Origin: Agarilytica sp045430285
GTDB taxonomy: Bacteria > Pseudomonadota > Gammaproteobacteria > Pseudomonadales > Cellvibrionaceae
DNA: 64,000 nt
Direction: 5' to 3'
NCBI GenBank assembly: GCA_045430285.1
Contig: JAILXV010000003.1
Span: 496,001 to 560,000 of the forward strand
Shown piece by piece: positions 63,474 to 64,000 of the stretch. Within the stretch, counting starts at the first letter, position 1; each line of letters starts with the position of its first letter. The translations under genes and the position numbers were made by a program. Below the pieces are notes generated by a model that was not told the origin of the DNA, made no database searches, and saw only the letters and a list, made by a program, of their open reading frames with translations.

Positions 63474-64000
63474 ATGTCTGAACAGGTTGCAGAAAGCATT
63501 GTCGATGCGGCAGTGGCCGAGGGCGGTGCGTACGAAGTCATAAAAAAGCGGCTCCTTGAGCAAGGACGTACATTAGAAGAGCAAGTAAAAAAACTAAACG
63601 CCGCGCGGCTAGAAGAGTTTGGCAGTACCGATATGAGCGTGGCGGCGCGTGTGCGTGTGCGAACCGAGAATAACTGCATTGCGCGGGATATTGTTCAAGT
63701 AGGTGATCACCTACTATTTGGCTACAACGTATTTATTGGACTAAAAAAAGAAACACAAGTTGAAGATGTATTTGCTGTATTTAACTTGGCATCCGAGACC
63801 GATAGTTTTGAAATGCGGGAAGTCGCTCACGACACCACGTTTCTCAGTGATACAAAATTTGTAAAAGATTTTAAAGAGCTTTATCGCTATTACAAGCAAA
63901 CTAAGTTGCTTGAGCTCACAATTAAAGACGGTAAGCTCTTAATGGGCTTTCAGATTGGGGAGCGGATTGAAGATATTCGTGTTTTTCGTTGGGCAGTAAT
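63474..64000 (+). CDS. Large 'DNA repair ATPase'-type protein (DUF3686), 5' part only
   Basis: The frame is open from ATG 63474 (after CAAGGAAA) to the window edge, 175 codons. It reads GGAYEVIKKRLLEQGRTLEEQVKKLNAARLEEFGST, then RTENNCIARDIVQVGD and LLFGYNVFIGLKKET. These are the opening motifs of a very large (~1600-1800 residue) bacterial ATPase family annotated as DNA repair ATPase, with an AAA-type core in the unseen part. I recognise the N-terminal region from memory, and the ATPase motifs lie outside the window. It directly follows the flotillin and glycine-zipper genes, so it is probably the motor of this island. Confidence 0.75.
   Translation, partial: MSEQVAESIVDAAVAEGGAYEVIKKRLLEQGRTLEEQVKKLNAARLEEFGSTDMSVAARVRVRTENNCIARDIVQVGDHLLFGYNVFIGLKKETQVEDVFAVFNLASETDSFEMREVAHDTTFLSDTKFVKDFKELYRYYKQTKLLELTIKDGKLLMGFQIGERIEDIRVFRWAV

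Noticed and set aside
1..64000. tRNA, rRNA, CRISPR arrays, insertion sequences or phage genes
   Set aside because: No cloverleaf with TTCGA loop, no regular repeat-spacer array, and no transposase, integrase or phage protein was seen in the reading frames.

Overview
The window reads as chromosome of a free-living, probably marine gammaproteobacterium. Housekeeping blocks follow the order known from Pseudomonas and the Cellvibrionaceae: ridA-spoT-rpoZ-gmk-yicC/rph, rpmB-rpmG/radC/coaBC-algC-argB, pyrE/crc, argH/algZ-algR, and hemC-hemD-hemX-hemY. The closest match I would guess is a Saccharophagus/Teredinibacter-like genus, from synteny and protein character only. No rRNA, tRNA, insertion sequence, phage or CRISPR array was seen.

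Layout. 0.4-4 kb: an orphan Ser/Thr kinase and an outer-membrane protein. 4-11 kb: the stringent-response and nucleotide block, then RNase PH and MutM. 11-16 kb: a signalling cluster of a hybrid histidine kinase, a receiver protein with an unfamiliar C-terminal domain, a histidine-kinase remnant, and an HTH-receiver protein. 16-29 kb: ribosomal proteins, RadC, CoaBC, a membrane-anchored AlgC, ArgB, SlmA, PyrE, Crc, ArgH and AlgZ/AlgR. 29-35 kb: two large signalling genes inserted between algR and hemC. One is a degenerate-EAL/receiver protein that carries the same unfamiliar C-terminal domain as the protein at 11 kb. 35-39.5 kb: heme synthesis. 39.5-42 kb: a TetR-thioesterase-SDR operon with a large perfect inverted repeat over the TetR start, and a divergent RidA-like lipoprotein. 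42-50 kb: two giant tandem surface proteins of the MshQ/DUF6701 type. 50-57 kb: GIY-YIG protein, RNA methyltransferase, PBP1b, small secreted proteins and ferrochelatase.

The most interesting block is 57.5-64 kb, which runs off the right edge. It is a one-strand island of YjfI-like (DUF2170) protein with an apparent ribbon-helix-helix N-terminus, PspA/IM30, small membrane proteins, YbjQ, an NfeD/YqiJ-like OB-fold membrane protein, a YqiK-like flotillin, a glycine-zipper protein, and the start of a very large ATPase of the 'DNA repair ATPase' (DUF3686) type. Its promoter region holds four regularly spaced copies of a TTACATGTAA-like palindrome. I read this as a self-regulated envelope-stress or membrane-domain system that unites pieces that are scattered in E. 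coli (yjfIJ, yqiJK, ybjQ).

Other notable points are a halohydrin-dehalogenase-like SDR without the catalytic Tyr, a RidA-like lipoprotein without the catalytic Arg, an apparent AUU start for algZ, and two long inverted repeats sitting between convergent genes.
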